NCBI GenBank assembly: GCA_035540495.1
Contig: DATLGL010000014.1
Span: 1 to 64,000 of the forward strand
Origin: DASVEG01 sp035540495
Lineage (GTDB): Bacteria; Actinomycetota; Acidimicrobiia; Acidimicrobiales; CADCTF01
Reading direction: 5' to 3'
DNA: 64,000 nucleotides
Shown here: positions 53,788 to 62,802 of the stretch, in pieces
Numbering within the stretch: the stretch's first letter is position 1
Layout of the letters: the number at the start of each line of letters is the position of its first letter
Program-made: the position numbers and the translations under genes
Notes under the pieces: model-generated
The model's input: only the letters and a program-made list of their open reading frames with translations
Told to the model about the DNA's origin: nothing
Databases searched by the model: none

Positions 53788-55119
53788 ATGCGACTTCGAG
53801 TTGCAGTCATCGCCGCAATCGTCGGGCTGTCGTCGGTGGTCGGGCTGTCGTCGGTGGTCGGGCTAGCCATCGCGCCCGCGAGTGCGAACACCGGATCGAT
53901 CTCCGGGGTCGTGTTTGACGACACGAACCGTAATGGCGTCCGTGACACAGGCGAGGCTCCCATCGCGAACGTCCAGATCTGGTTGTACCGCGGCGAGACG
54001 CCGATCGAAGGGACCGCGACCGCGGCGGATGGCAGCTACGTCTTCTCGAACCGTTCGGCTGACACCTACGGAGTTGAGATCCCCGACGTCTCGTGGCGGC
54101 CGATGGAGATGGATTGGGTGCCGACGACCACGGGCGACGTCAAGCCCTTCCGTACGGTGACGGCGCCGACAACCACCGCGAACTTCGGCTTGCGGCGGAT
54201 CGTCCGTAGCACGGACCCGTCGTCGCCGGTGTCGGCCTACACCGGCCCATCTGGTCTCCAGGTCCGGAGCTTCAACGACGTGTTCTCGGCCCACGAACTG
54301 CACGACCTCCTCGCCAGCACCGGTGTCGTCGGTAGCGAGTCGGCAACCACGATCGTGCACTTCGACTACGGCTCCGCAAACGTGACCTTCACCTCGCTAA
54401 ACGGCGCACCTGGTTCCTACGTCGGGGCCGCCTCGGACGCGTACGTGACCTGGCGGAGTTGGCTCGACGCCCGCGACGCGACCTTGTTCCACGAGTTCGG
54501 CCACGCATGGACGAAGTACTACGCCTATCTCGCCCTGCAGGACCCGTCACTGCAGGACTACCTCGCACTGCGAGGCATCGCAGGAGACCCGCGGCTCGAC
54601 ACCTCCCACGCGTGGGACCGTTGGGAGCTGCTCGCGGAGGACTTCCGCCAGCTGTTCGGTTCACCGACCGCTCGTGCTGCGCAGCAGGAGAACGCCGACC
54701 TTCCCGCCGCAGCCGTGGTGCCGGGTCTGCGCGAGTACCTGCTGGGTGCGTTCCGAACCGGAGGCTCGCAGAGCTCGTCGGATCCGGCGGAACAGCCGGT
54801 GGCGGACCCTGGCCCGGAACCGGCTTTGCTCGAGGTGTCGAGCGTCGCCGTGTCACCGACACCGGTGAAGTCCACGGGCACGGTTGCCTTCACTGTGTCG
54901 AAGTCGGCGACCGTCAGCGTGACGATCCGGAGCTCGGCCGGCTCGGTGGTCAAGGAGCTGGTGGTCGATCGACCGACGGAGGCGGGCACCTCATCGGTCG
55001 CGTGGGATCGCACTGACGCGGCGCGCAAGCGGGTGAAGCCGGGCACTTATCGCGCCGAGGTCGTGGCCACCGACTCGGCATCGCGAGTGGTGGCCACAAC
55101 CTCCTTCAGCGTGAGTTGA
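53788..55119 (+). CDS. secreted zinc metalloprotease-like protein with SdrD-B domain
   Basis: Exported protein of 443 residues. Signal peptide 1-33. Residues 38-136 are an SdrD-B-like domain (GVVFDDTNRNGVRDTGEAPI). Residues about 150-325 form a putative peptidase: HEFGH at 235-239, and WELLAEDFRQLF at 279-290 supplying a downstream Glu. That pairing is like lethal-factor and Pro-Pro endopeptidase (PPEP) proteases. Residues 345-443 are a FlgD-like Ig domain (VTIRSSAGSVVKEL). GAGGAG seven bases before ATG 53788 is the binding site. It is controlled by the preceding c-di-GMP riboswitch. Peptidase activity is inferred. Confidence 0.82.
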   Translation: MRLRVAVIAAIVGLSSVVGLSSVVGLAIAPASANTGSISGVVFDDTNRNGVRDTGEAPIANVQIWLYRGETPIEGTATAADGSYVFSNRSADTYGVEIPDVSWRPMEMDWVPTTTGDVKPFRTVTAPTTTANFGLRRIVRSTDPSSPVSAYTGPSGLQVRSFNDVFSAHELHDLLASTGVVGSESATTIVHFDYGSANVTFTSLNGAPGSYVGAASDAYVTWRSWLDARDATLFHEFGHAWTKYYAYLALQDPSLQDYLALRGIAGDPRLDTSHAWDRWELLAEDFRQLFGSPTARAAQQENADLPAAAVVPGLREYLLGAFRTGGSQSSSDPAEQPVADPGPEPALLEVSSVAVSPTPVKSTGTVAFTVSKSATVSVTIRSSAGSVVKELVVDRPTEAGTSSVAWDRTDAARKRVKPGTYRAEVVATDSASRVVATTSFSVS

Positions 55120-55130
55120 GGCTCAGCGCG

Positions 55131-57287
55131 TCAGTGGGGCTTGTGCGTAATCGTGACGGTGCAGACGATCGTCGACTGCTTGGTCTGCAAGCCGTTGGCC
55201 GTGTGGGTCACGGTCGATGTTCCCGTCGAACCTCCGACAGGCTGCGACCCTGTGCCACCCCCGTTCGTGACGCAGCTGATTGCACCCTGGGTGTGGGTCG
55301 TCTGAGGGGTGAAGATCACCTGGACGTTCGACAACGGGGTGTTGCCGAACGAGACGGAACCCGAGGCGGCGCCTGAGGCATTCACCGTCACGCTCTGGTC
55401 GTTGCTCGTCGTCAGCAACCACCCTGACGGGGACGTCGAGCCGGAGGCACCCCCAACGGTCGCCGCCCCCTCACTGTTGACCCGCTCGTGGACGGTGTAG
55501 GAGCCCGGAGCGACGTTCGCGAACGAGAAGTTGCCATTCGGTGCCGATGTCGTGCTGGCGATCACCGTCGAACCGCTCTTCAACTCGAACACGAAGCCGC
55601 CCAAGCCGAGGTCGCCGTTGTCCTGGTTGGCGTCGCCGTTGATGTCCTCCCACTTCGTGCCGCTGATCGTGCCGAACTGGAAGCTCACGGTGTCATCACG
55701 AGCGCAGCCGGGGTATGCGGTGCCGGAGAAGCTGAAGCTGCGGTTGATGTTCGTGTTCTTCGTGCCGCCGAGCTTGTAGCCCCAGGTGATCGAATCGGTG
55801 GGCTTGAAGATCGCTCCTGTAGTGCCTTCGTAGATCGACCCGCCGGTCGTGGTGGCGGCCAAGGCCACATCGACGTCGGTCGCGCCCCCACCGAGGTTGT
55901 ACCAGGCGGCGACGTTGGACGTGTTGGCCGGCACGCCCGTGACCTGGAACTTCATCGTGCTGAGGCACATGTTGCCGAACGTAACGCTGGCGCTTGAAGT
56001 GGACACCTGAACCAGGCGACGCAACGACGGAGCCCCCGTTGGGGTCGTGACGTAGTGGTTGGTGCCGTCGGTCTCGATCACGGTGTACCAGCCGGGCTGC
56101 AACTGGCTCAGGTCCCCGGGAGAACCGCTTGAGCAGGATAGCGCGCCCGTGGTGTCTGTGGTTCCTGCGCACGCCGTGGTGGCGGCATCCACCTGAGCGT
56201 CAGTTGCAGCCTGGGCATGGGGGCCCTTCACGGTGAACTGCCAGCCGCTCACGTGCGGCCCGGACGTGATGTCGGCGGGTGTGCCGGTCGTGTTCACCAC
56301 GCCGTTGCCATTGACGTCGATGAACTTCGTGACACTGAGTCCGCCGCAGAAGCCGAACTGCTTCGGACCAGTGGTGTCCTTGAGCTGGCTTGTCACGGAC
56401 TCGGAGGAGCGGCTTTTCACGGTCACCCAGTTGGCGCACACGCTCGAGAGGCCGGCAGTGCTCGCGAGGTCAACCTGAACTTCGGCAAAGCCGAACGGCA
56501 GGATGGTCTCCGCAGGCTTGCCGCCTGCGTCATAGCTCCCCCAGCTGCCTGCGGGAATGCTCTCAAGGTTCATGGCGGCCTTGACGCCGTTCTTGACGTC
56601 GGTCCCGTTGCCATCGAAGGTCAACGAGATGTCGGCTTTCGCGTAGTTGTACACGGCCTCACAGTCGGCACCGTTGCAGTTGTTGTCCTTCTTCACCGCC
56701 TTGTACACGCTGACCTTGATGCCGCCACCGTTGGTGTCACGGTTGCCCGCCATGTCGTAGGCGATGAGAAGATCGTTGACTCGACGCGCCGGGATGCCGG
56801 CCTCGGTCATGACCTTGTTGTATTCGAAGTCGAGGTGCAGGTCGCCCGCCTTGGGGAGCCGCTCCATCGCGTTGATCAAGATGGGGCTCGATCCATCGAG
56901 GAAGCCATACGCGTAAACGTTGGTGATATCGGTCTTCGGTGTCACCTGGCTCGCTTGGATCGGGAGCCAGCCCGATGGGTCCGACTCCTTGGCGCCACCG
57001 GGGAACGTGGTTGCGTCCGTCTTCACGTCGTCACAAATGAGGATCGGATTCGTTCCTCCGGCAGCGCAAGTCCTGCCCGCGAGCACTCCGGCCCCTGAAC
57101 CGGTTCCCTTGTCCCAGTCCTCCAGCGATCCGGTGGACTTCACGCGGCCGTCGATAGCGAAGGACGTCGCAGTCGAGGCGAATCCGACGTTCACTATCAG
57201 CAGGCCGGTGATGACCGCCATCACAACAGCAATAGGTGCTCCGACTCGCCTCCGCCACCGCTTCGCCGCCGGGGAATTGATACTCAT
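55131..57287 (-). CDS. large secreted SdrD-B-like surface protein
   Basis: Exported protein of 718 residues. A basic N-terminus precedes the signal helix (APIAVVMAVITGLLIVNVGFA). The N-terminal 270 residues form a beta-rich domain with several Cys. Prealbumin- or SdrD-B-like domains follow: LSVTKFIDVNGNGVVNTTG at about 325, then ISGTKWEDINGDANQDNGD at about 545 with the GNFSFANVAPGSYTVHE signature. No C-terminal sorting signal or anchor is seen, which is odd for an adhesin. It converges with the metalloprotease gene across 11 bases. It may be the substrate of that protease (inference). Confidence 0.82.
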   Translation of the reverse strand: MSINSPAAKRWRRRVGAPIAVVMAVITGLLIVNVGFASTATSFAIDGRVKSTGSLEDWDKGTGSGAGVLAGRTCAAGGTNPILICDDVKTDATTFPGGAKESDPSGWLPIQASQVTPKTDITNVYAYGFLDGSSPILINAMERLPKAGDLHLDFEYNKVMTEAGIPARRVNDLLIAYDMAGNRDTNGGGIKVSVYKAVKKDNNCNGADCEAVYNYAKADISLTFDGNGTDVKNGVKAAMNLESIPAGSWGSYDAGGKPAETILPFGFAEVQVDLASTAGLSSVCANWVTVKSRSSESVTSQLKDTTGPKQFGFCGGLSVTKFIDVNGNGVVNTTGTPADITSGPHVSGWQFTVKGPHAQAATDAQVDAATTACAGTTDTTGALSCSSGSPGDLSQLQPGWYTVIETDGTNHYVTTPTGAPSLRRLVQVSTSSASVTFGNMCLSTMKFQVTGVPANTSNVAAWYNLGGGATDVDVALAATTTGGSIYEGTTGAIFKPTDSITWGYKLGGTKNTNINRSFSFSGTAYPGCARDDTVSFQFGTISGTKWEDINGDANQDNGDLGLGGFVFELKSGSTVIASTTSAPNGNFSFANVAPGSYTVHERVNSEGAATVGGASGSTSPSGWLLTTSNDQSVTVNASGAASGSVSFGNTPLSNVQVIFTPQTTHTQGAISCVTNGGGTGSQPVGGSTGTSTVTHTANGLQTKQSTIVCTVTITHKPH

Positions 57288-57435
57288 GCGTGCCTCCCGC
57301 CCATGGCCCGCGCCGACCGCGAGTCCACTCCTGCGAGGTCACTGTCGGTGAGGCGGCGGTTGACTCCTATGGCCGGGGCTCGTCATATCGCCGTTGATGA
57401 CACTCAACAGCTGAGGGAGCTTCAGCGGCGGGCGG

Positions 57436-58245
57436 CTATTCGTCGTCCAAGAGGGCGAAGGCGGATTCCCGATCGGGCACCTGGAGCTTGCGGAGGATGG
57501 CGGCGACGTGCGTCCGGACGGTTACCGGGGCCATGCCGAGCATGGTGGCGACCTGCGACGTCGACTTCCCGTTCTTCAACAGCTCGAGCACTTCCCACTC
57601 ACGAGACGTCAGCACGACGCCGGGGCGCTTCCCAAGCAGCGGCATGCGGCGGCGCGACCGTCCCTGGAACTCGGTGATCACCCGCGCCACCAGCGCACGC
57701 GGCAGCGCGGCCTCGCCGGCCAGCACACCGGTCAACGCCGCCGGCAGACGAGCAGGGTCGGTGTCCTTCAGCAGATACCCCGACGCGCCCGCACGCAGCG
57801 CGGCAAACAAGTGATCGTCGTCAGCAGCCACGGTCAGCATCACGATCGCGACGTCGGGCAGCTGCTCGTGGATGCGCGCTGCGGCAGCGATCCCGCCGCC
57901 TGGCATGAACACGTCCAACAGAGCGACGTCCGGCTGCCACTGCAACACGGCGTCGACAGCCGCGGCCGCGTCGCCGGCCTCGGCGACGACCTGGAACCCA
58001 TGACCCACCAACGAGTCCTTGATGCCGGCGCGCGCCGACGGATGGTCGTCAGCCACGACGACCGTCGCAGCGTCGGCCTTGGCGGGGGCGGCTAGTTCAG
58101 TGATGGCACTCTCACTTCCACCGACGTCCCCCCGCCAGGAGACGACGTCACCGAGAGCGAACCGCCCACGGCGGCCGCCCGTTCCTTCATCGACGTCAGC
58201 CCGACCCGACCGTTGCTCACGGGCGCCGACGTCTTGAAGCCACAT
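57436..58245 (-). CDS. NarL/LuxR-family response regulator
   Basis: Regulator with receiver and LuxR-type helix-turn-helix. The receiver core starts at about residue 61 (TVVVADDHPSARAGI), with phosphoacceptor Asp in VALLDVFMPGG, Thr in VMLTVAA and Lys in YLLKDTD. The DNA-binding end has LTSREWEVLELLKNGKSTSQVA and PVTVRTHVAAILRKL. The only in-frame ATG is 58245, which overlaps the kinase gene by 154 bases and adds about 60 unrelated residues. A non-ATG start near 58090 is likely. It pairs with that kinase. Confidence 0.85.
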   Translation of the reverse strand: MWLQDVGAREQRSGRADVDEGTGGRRGRFALGDVVSWRGDVGGSESAITELAAPAKADAATVVVADDHPSARAGIKDSLVGHGFQVVAEAGDAAAAVDAVLQWQPDVALLDVFMPGGGIAAAARIHEQLPDVAIVMLTVAADDDHLFAALRAGASGYLLKDTDPARLPAALTGVLAGEAALPRALVARVITEFQGRSRRRMPLLGKRPGVVLTSREWEVLELLKNGKSTSQVATMLGMAPVTVRTHVAAILRKLQVPDRESAFALLDDE

Positions 58246-59408
58246 CCGTCGTCGGACACCCGCAGGCGAAGCTCGCCGTCGGACTGCACCTTCAGATCGA
58301 CAGTGATCACCTCTGCTTGACCATGTCGGGCTGCATTGGCCACCGCCTCACGGACAATCCGGACAAGTGCCTCCCGCACCGCCCCCGGCACCCGCACGTC
58401 GTCGTCGACGTCGAACGAGATCTCCGCACCTTCACGCGCGGCCACGTCTTCGGCCGTCGCCACGACCGCCTCGTCGAGCGGCTGGTCCATCGGCGAGATC
58501 AGCGCGTGAATCGCGCGACGGGACTCGTCGAGCGCCCGCTCCGCCGCCCGCGAGATCCGGTACCAGGTGATCGCGTCGGGCGGACCGGCCGCGCCCGCGC
58601 GGCGCGTCTCCGTCGCGATGAACGACAGCTCCTGCGCCATGCCGTCGTGGAGCTCCCTAGCGAGGCGGCGACGCTCCTCGAGCACGCCGACACCTCGCCA
58701 GTAGCTGCGGATCTCGAGCACCGCTCCCACGACGAGGAACAGCGCGAACACCAACCGCCCGAGGTCGGCGGGGTGGATGACGTCGTCCCCCGCCGGCGAC
58801 GTCATCGCGTACAACAGCCGTGATCCAGCCGCGACCACGCAGCCCGCGCCGAGCCAGAGCTGCAACGCGTCGCCGTCCCGCTCCCCCTTCGACGTGAACG
58901 CGAAGGCGCCCGTACCGAAGCCCGTCGCCGTGAGCAGGAGGATCATCGTGCGCGAGCTCCCCGAAGCGACCTCTTCACCGATGGCGACGAAGCCGCCGAC
59001 CGCCAGCGCGGGCGCGACGAGGCCGGCGAGCACCGCGGTCGTCCGGCTGACCTGGCGCCAGCCCACCCCGCGCTCCTGCGCGCCCGCGGCGACCAGCACC
59101 GCGAGCGACCCGAGCGCGCTCGACACGAGCTTCACCCGCTGGGGCGGGTCGACGTACGCCGCGAGCAGGTTGCCGACCGCGAGCGCGAAGAACGCCCACA
59201 CGAGCGCGATGTCGGCCAGCAGCGCGGATCGACGGAACCGCCCGAGTACCAGCAACGCGGCGAGCATCGACGCCGCGGCCGACAGGGTGTCGAGCACCAG
59301 CAACCCGCTCGACGCACCCTTGAAGACGGGCACGCCGGCAAGGGCGACGGCAGCGATGGCAGCAGCCGTCACGCCCGTCACCGTCAGCGTGAAGTTGCGT
59401 GTCCGCAT
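58092..59408 (-). CDS. membrane sensor histidine kinase, NarL-type
   Basis: Sensor kinase of about 438 residues. Seven or so membrane helices occupy residues 1-250 with no extracellular domain. The HisKA_3 phosphoacceptor LARELHDGMAQELSFIA lies at about 264-280, then the HATPase domain with REALVRIVREAVANAARHG, SDDGCGF and GLTSMKERA. The ATG at 59408 is used; the open frame continues upstream without a clear start and may include one more helix. It overlaps the regulator gene downstream and is its probable partner. Confidence 0.88.
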   Translation of the reverse strand: MRTRNFTLTVTGVTAAAIAAVALAGVPVFKGASSGLLVLDTLSAAASMLAALLVLGRFRRSALLADIALVWAFFALAVGNLLAAYVDPPQRVKLVSSALGSLAVLVAAGAQERGVGWRQVSRTTAVLAGLVAPALAVGGFVAIGEEVASGSSRTMILLLTATGFGTGAFAFTSKGERDGDALQLWLGAGCVVAAGSRLLYAMTSPAGDDVIHPADLGRLVFALFLVVGAVLEIRSYWRGVGVLEERRRLARELHDGMAQELSFIATETRRAGAAGPPDAITWYRISRAAERALDESRRAIHALISPMDQPLDEAVVATAEDVAAREGAEISFDVDDDVRVPGAVREALVRIVREAVANAARHGQAEVITVDLKVQSDGELRLRVSDDGCGFKTSAPVSNGRVGLTSMKERAAAVGGSLSVTSSPGGGTSVEVRVPSLN

Positions 59409-59522
59409 GCCGTTCCCCAACGCCCAGAACGCGAAAGAGGCGCCCACCCCGCCGATGGACGCCCCGATCGTTGGATTCGCCGAACTGACGAGTTCCGCCG
59501 AGTCGCAGTGTCGTCCCCGACA

Positions 59523-59566
59523 TTGAAGGAATACTGGGGATCTACTGAAGTTCCGCTGAAGGCCGC
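59523..59566 (+). promoter_or_regulatory. four direct repeats with 11-base period (OmpR-type operator)
   Basis: TTGAAG at 59523, CTGGGG at 59534, CTGAAG at 59545 and CTGAAG at 59556 follow an exact 11-base period. This is the arrangement of half-sites for OmpR/PhoB-type regulators. They lie 20-64 bases before the GTG of such a regulator at 59587, and upstream of the divergent kinase gene, suggesting autoregulation and control of both. Confidence 0.5.
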
Positions 59567-59586
59567 CGAATGAACAACGAGAAGCC

Positions 59587-60276
59587 GTGACCGAGAACGC
59601 CCGCATCCTCGTGGTCGACGACGACCCCGCCCTGCGCGACCTCCTCCGCGCCGCGCTCGAGCGCGAGGGGTGGAAGATCGAAGCCGTCGCCGACGCCAGC
59701 GAAGCCGAGAGCGCGCTCGACCGCTTCGAACCCGACCTCGCGATCCTCGACGTACGCCTCGGGTCCGGCGCCGACGGCTTCACGCTGGCCAAACGGGTCC
59801 GCCAGCGCAGCGACCTGCCGTTCATCTTCCTCACCGACGAGAACTCCGTGGAGGCGCGCCTCGCCGGCTTCGAGACGGGCGCCGACGACTACCTCCCGAA
59901 GCCGTTCGTGCTCGCCGAGCTCGTCGCCCGCGTGCGCGCGCTGCTCCGACGGGCCGGTCGATCCACCACGACGCTTCTGGAAGTGGGCCCGCTGCGCATC
60001 GACGAGTCCGGCCGCCGGGCGATGATCGGCGACAACCTCCTCGAGCTCACCCGCATCGAGTTCGAGCTCCTCACGGTGCTGGCGAAGCAGTCGGGGCGGG
60101 TCGCCTCGAAGGCGTCGTTGCTCACCCAGGTCTGGGGGTTCGACGGCTACGACCAGAACCTCGTCGAGGTCCACGTCAGCAGCCTCCGGCGCAAGCTCGG
60201 CGCTCCCGGCAAGGCGCTGATCCAGACCGTGCGGGGCGTTGGTTACGTGCTCCGGGCCGACTCCTCGTCGTTCTGA
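59587..60276 (+). CDS. OmpR-family response regulator
   Basis: Regulator of 229 residues. The receiver has the acidic pair in LVVDDDPAL, phosphoacceptor Asp in LAILDVRLG, Thr in FIFLTDENS and Lys in LPKPF. The winged-helix domain has LTRIEFELLTVLAKQSGRVASK and NLVEVHVSSLRRKLG followed by TVRGVGYVL. The start is GTG 59587. No cognate kinase follows it; the nearest kinase (58092) is NarL-type. Its 3' end overlaps the convergent glnD end by 34 bases. Confidence 0.9.
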   Translation: MTENARILVVDDDPALRDLLRAALEREGWKIEAVADASEAESALDRFEPDLAILDVRLGSGADGFTLAKRVRQRSDLPFIFLTDENSVEARLAGFETGADDYLPKPFVLAELVARVRALLRRAGRSTTTLLEVGPLRIDESGRRAMIGDNLLELTRIEFELLTVLAKQSGRVASKASLLTQVWGFDGYDQNLVEVHVSSLRRKLGAPGKALIQTVRGVGYVLRADSSSF

Positions 60277-62483
60277 CCCGGCGCCACCAGCGCGTCGAGC
60301 GCGGCGACGATCCGCTGCTCGACGTCGCGTAGGAGGACTTGGTCGTCGACCTTCTCGCCGCCGCCGTCGACGACGTAGAACGCGTCGACCACCTCGTGAC
60401 CGAGCGTCGACACGCGAGCGGAACGGATGCCGAGCCCGGCAGCAGCGATGGCCGACGTGATCGCATGGAGGACGCCGACGCCGTCCGGCGCCCGCACCTC
60501 GATCACCGTCGCCTTCGTCGACGCGTCGTTGTCGACGATGACCTTCGGCGGTGCTGCGAGCGCGAGGTCGCGCCTGGCGTAGGTCCGCGACCTGTGCAGG
60601 AGACGTTCGCCCAGCGGCAGTGACCCCTCGAGTGCAGCGTCGAGATCGACCCGCACCCGGTCCCATTCGGGCGGACGGGACGTCGCCGTGGCGATGTCGA
60701 AGATCTCGACCGCGCGGCCGTTCGGCAGTGTGCCGGCCGTCGCGCCCAGCACGTCGATGCCGTTCAGCGCGAGCACGCCGGCGACGGTGGCGAAGAGGCC
60801 GGCGCGGTCGGGCGCGACGACCACGCATCGATCCTCGCTCGCATGGACGCCGTCGTCGAGGAACGGCGGCACGAGCGCGGCGATGTCGGGCTCCGGCACG
60901 CCGTGTCCCTGGAGAACCGCAGAGGTTCGCTCCACCAACGTCCCGACGAGCCGCGCCTTCCAGTCGCTCCACGCGGCCGGACCCGTCGCGAGCGAGTCGG
61001 CCTCGGTGAGCGCGGCCAGCAGCTCCAGCGTGTCGCGATCTCCGACCGCGTCTGCGACCGCGGCCGCCGTCTCGGGGTCGTCGACGTCTCGACGGGTGGC
61101 GGTGTCCGCGAGCAGCAGGTGGTGCTGGACGAGCTTCACGAGCACGGCGACGTCGGCCGGAGGAAGACCGATGCGCGGCCCGATCTTCGCGACGAGGTCG
61201 ACGCCGACCTCGGTGTGGTCACCCGGGAACCCCTTGCCGATGTCGTGCAGCAGCGCACCGAGCAGCAACAGGTCGGGCCGATGCACCCTCCTCGTCAGCG
61301 CGGCGGCCTGAGCCACGGCTTCGAGCAGGTGACGGTCGACGGTGAACCGGTGGTACGCGTTGCGCTGCGCCTTCGACTGCACCGACTTCCACTCGGGCAG
61401 CAGCCGGACGAGGAGCCCATGGTGGTCGAGGGCCTCGAGGACCGGGATCGCCGCATGCCCCGCACCGAGGAGCGCGACGAACCCCTGCCTCCACCCGTAC
61501 GGCCACGGGCTGACCGACGCCGGCACCTCGGCGACGAAACGCTGCAGCGTCCGCCTCGACAGCGGTGCACGAACGTCCGCCGCCGCGGTCGCCGCGGCGA
61601 GCCACGACGAGATCGGGCCGTGCAGGTGGACCTCGCCGTCTTGCAACGCGATGCCCGGACCGAGCGGACGATCCGGCGGGGCGCCCCTCCGCTTCGGATC
61701 GAGCCACCCGTCGATGCGCCGCCAGCAGTCGTCCCACACGAATGCCGTGGTGGTCGCGGCCGCGCTCACGCGACCGAGGAGGTGGTCTGCGTCGCGCAGG
61801 CCGAGGTCGTCGGCGATGGCATCCTGCTCCTGGAGCAGGAGCCGGTCGAGCGCCCGCCCGGTCCGGACGTGCAACGCGGCGCGGATCTCCGTCAGGTGTT
61901 GGTACGGCCGATCGAGCGGGCCGATCAGGTCGCCGAGAACCGTGGTGATCTCAGCGAGCGACCGCAGCAACGCGATGTCGCGGAGCCCGCCCTTGCCCTC
62001 CTTGATCTCGGGTTCGAGGAGGTACGCGGTCTCGCCGAAGTGCGCGTGCCGTTCGAGCGCCGCCTCACGCAGTTGCGGGATCCATTTCCTCGCCCGCTTG
62101 CGCCACAGCGACCCGATCTTCGAGTCGAGCTCTGCGGTGAGCTTCGGATCACCCGCGACGTGCCTTGCGTCGAGGAGGCCGAGCGCGACCTTGAGGTCGC
62201 CGTCTGCTGCGGTCACCGCCTCCTTGACCGTACGGACAGAGTGGTCGAGGCGCAGCTTCCTGTCCCAGATCGGATACCAGATGCGGTTCGCGACCTCGCC
62301 GATGTCCCGGCGGGAGCGATGCAGCAGGACGAGGTCGAGGTCGCTGTGCGGTGCCCGGTCGCCTCGTCCGAAGGAGCCGACCGCGACGAGGCTGACGTCT
62401 CGCTCGCTGCCGAGCAGGGACGCCAGCCATGCGTCGAGGTGCGCCTCGTCGAGGTCGGCGGGCTCAGACGGCGTCGCCGTCAC
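60243..62483 (-). CDS. glnD: PII uridylyltransferase/adenylyltransferase (GlnD)
   Basis: Enzyme of 746 residues that modifies and demodifies PII according to glutamine level. The nucleotidyltransferase core has VAVGSFGRGDRAPHSDLDLVLL at about 31-52. The HD hydrolase domain has LLGALLHDIGKGFPGDHTE at about 405-425. Two ACT domains follow (DRAGLFATVAGVLALNGIDVL and DGVGVLHAITSAIAAAGLGI). It is somewhat shorter than enterobacterial GlnD (about 890) but typical for actinobacteria, where adenylylation is usual. The GTG start overlaps glnK by 20 bases. Confidence 0.93.
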   Translation of the reverse strand: MTATPSEPADLDEAHLDAWLASLLGSERDVSLVAVGSFGRGDRAPHSDLDLVLLHRSRRDIGEVANRIWYPIWDRKLRLDHSVRTVKEAVTAADGDLKVALGLLDARHVAGDPKLTAELDSKIGSLWRKRARKWIPQLREAALERHAHFGETAYLLEPEIKEGKGGLRDIALLRSLAEITTVLGDLIGPLDRPYQHLTEIRAALHVRTGRALDRLLLQEQDAIADDLGLRDADHLLGRVSAAATTTAFVWDDCWRRIDGWLDPKRRGAPPDRPLGPGIALQDGEVHLHGPISSWLAAATAAADVRAPLSRRTLQRFVAEVPASVSPWPYGWRQGFVALLGAGHAAIPVLEALDHHGLLVRLLPEWKSVQSKAQRNAYHRFTVDRHLLEAVAQAAALTRRVHRPDLLLLGALLHDIGKGFPGDHTEVGVDLVAKIGPRIGLPPADVAVLVKLVQHHLLLADTATRRDVDDPETAAAVADAVGDRDTLELLAALTEADSLATGPAAWSDWKARLVGTLVERTSAVLQGHGVPEPDIAALVPPFLDDGVHASEDRCVVVAPDRAGLFATVAGVLALNGIDVLGATAGTLPNGRAVEIFDIATATSRPPEWDRVRVDLDAALEGSLPLGERLLHRSRTYARRDLALAAPPKVIVDNDASTKATVIEVRAPDGVGVLHAITSAIAAAGLGIRSARVSTLGHEVVDAFYVVDGGGEKVDDQVLLRDVEQRIVAALDALVAPGQNDEESARST

Positions 62484-62802
62484 GCTCCCCTGTGCGGATG
62501 CGCACGATGCTGTCGACCGGCGTCACCCACACCTTGCCGTCGCCGATCTTGTCGGTCTTCGCCGCAGCGACGATGACGTCGATGATGCGGGCCACGTCGG
62601 CGTCGTCGGCGACGATCTCGAGTCGCACCTTGGGGACGAAGTCGATCTGGTACTCCGCGCCCCGGTACACCTCGGTGTGACCACGCTGGCGGCCGAAGCC
62701 CTGCACCTCCGACACCGTCATACCGGTGACGCCTTCGCCCTTGAGGGCCTCCTTGACCTCGTCGAGCTTGAACGGCTTCACGATCGCGGTGATGAGCTTC
62801 AT
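62464..62802 (-). CDS. glnK: PII nitrogen regulatory protein (GlnK)
   Basis: Signal protein of 112 residues, the exact family length. It begins MKLITAIVKPFKLDEVKEAL, has the T-loop GRQRGHTEVYRGAEYQIDF with the modified Tyr at position 51, and ends with the B and C loops IGDGKVWVTPVDSIVRIRTGE. It binds ATP, ADP and 2-oxoglutarate and would block the ammonium channel encoded upstream. GGGAGGA six bases before ATG 62802 is a strong ribosome binding site. Its start overlaps the amtB stop by one base. Confidence 0.97.
   Translation of the reverse strand: MKLITAIVKPFKLDEVKEALKGEGVTGMTVSEVQGFGRQRGHTEVYRGAEYQIDFVPKVRLEIVADDADVARIIDVIVAAAKTDKIGDGKVWVTPVDSIVRIRTGERDGDAV

Noticed and set aside
59542..60972. 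A 476-codon minus-strand frame over the response regulator and end of glnD
   Set aside because: It is in another frame of two well-supported genes and shows no family motif.
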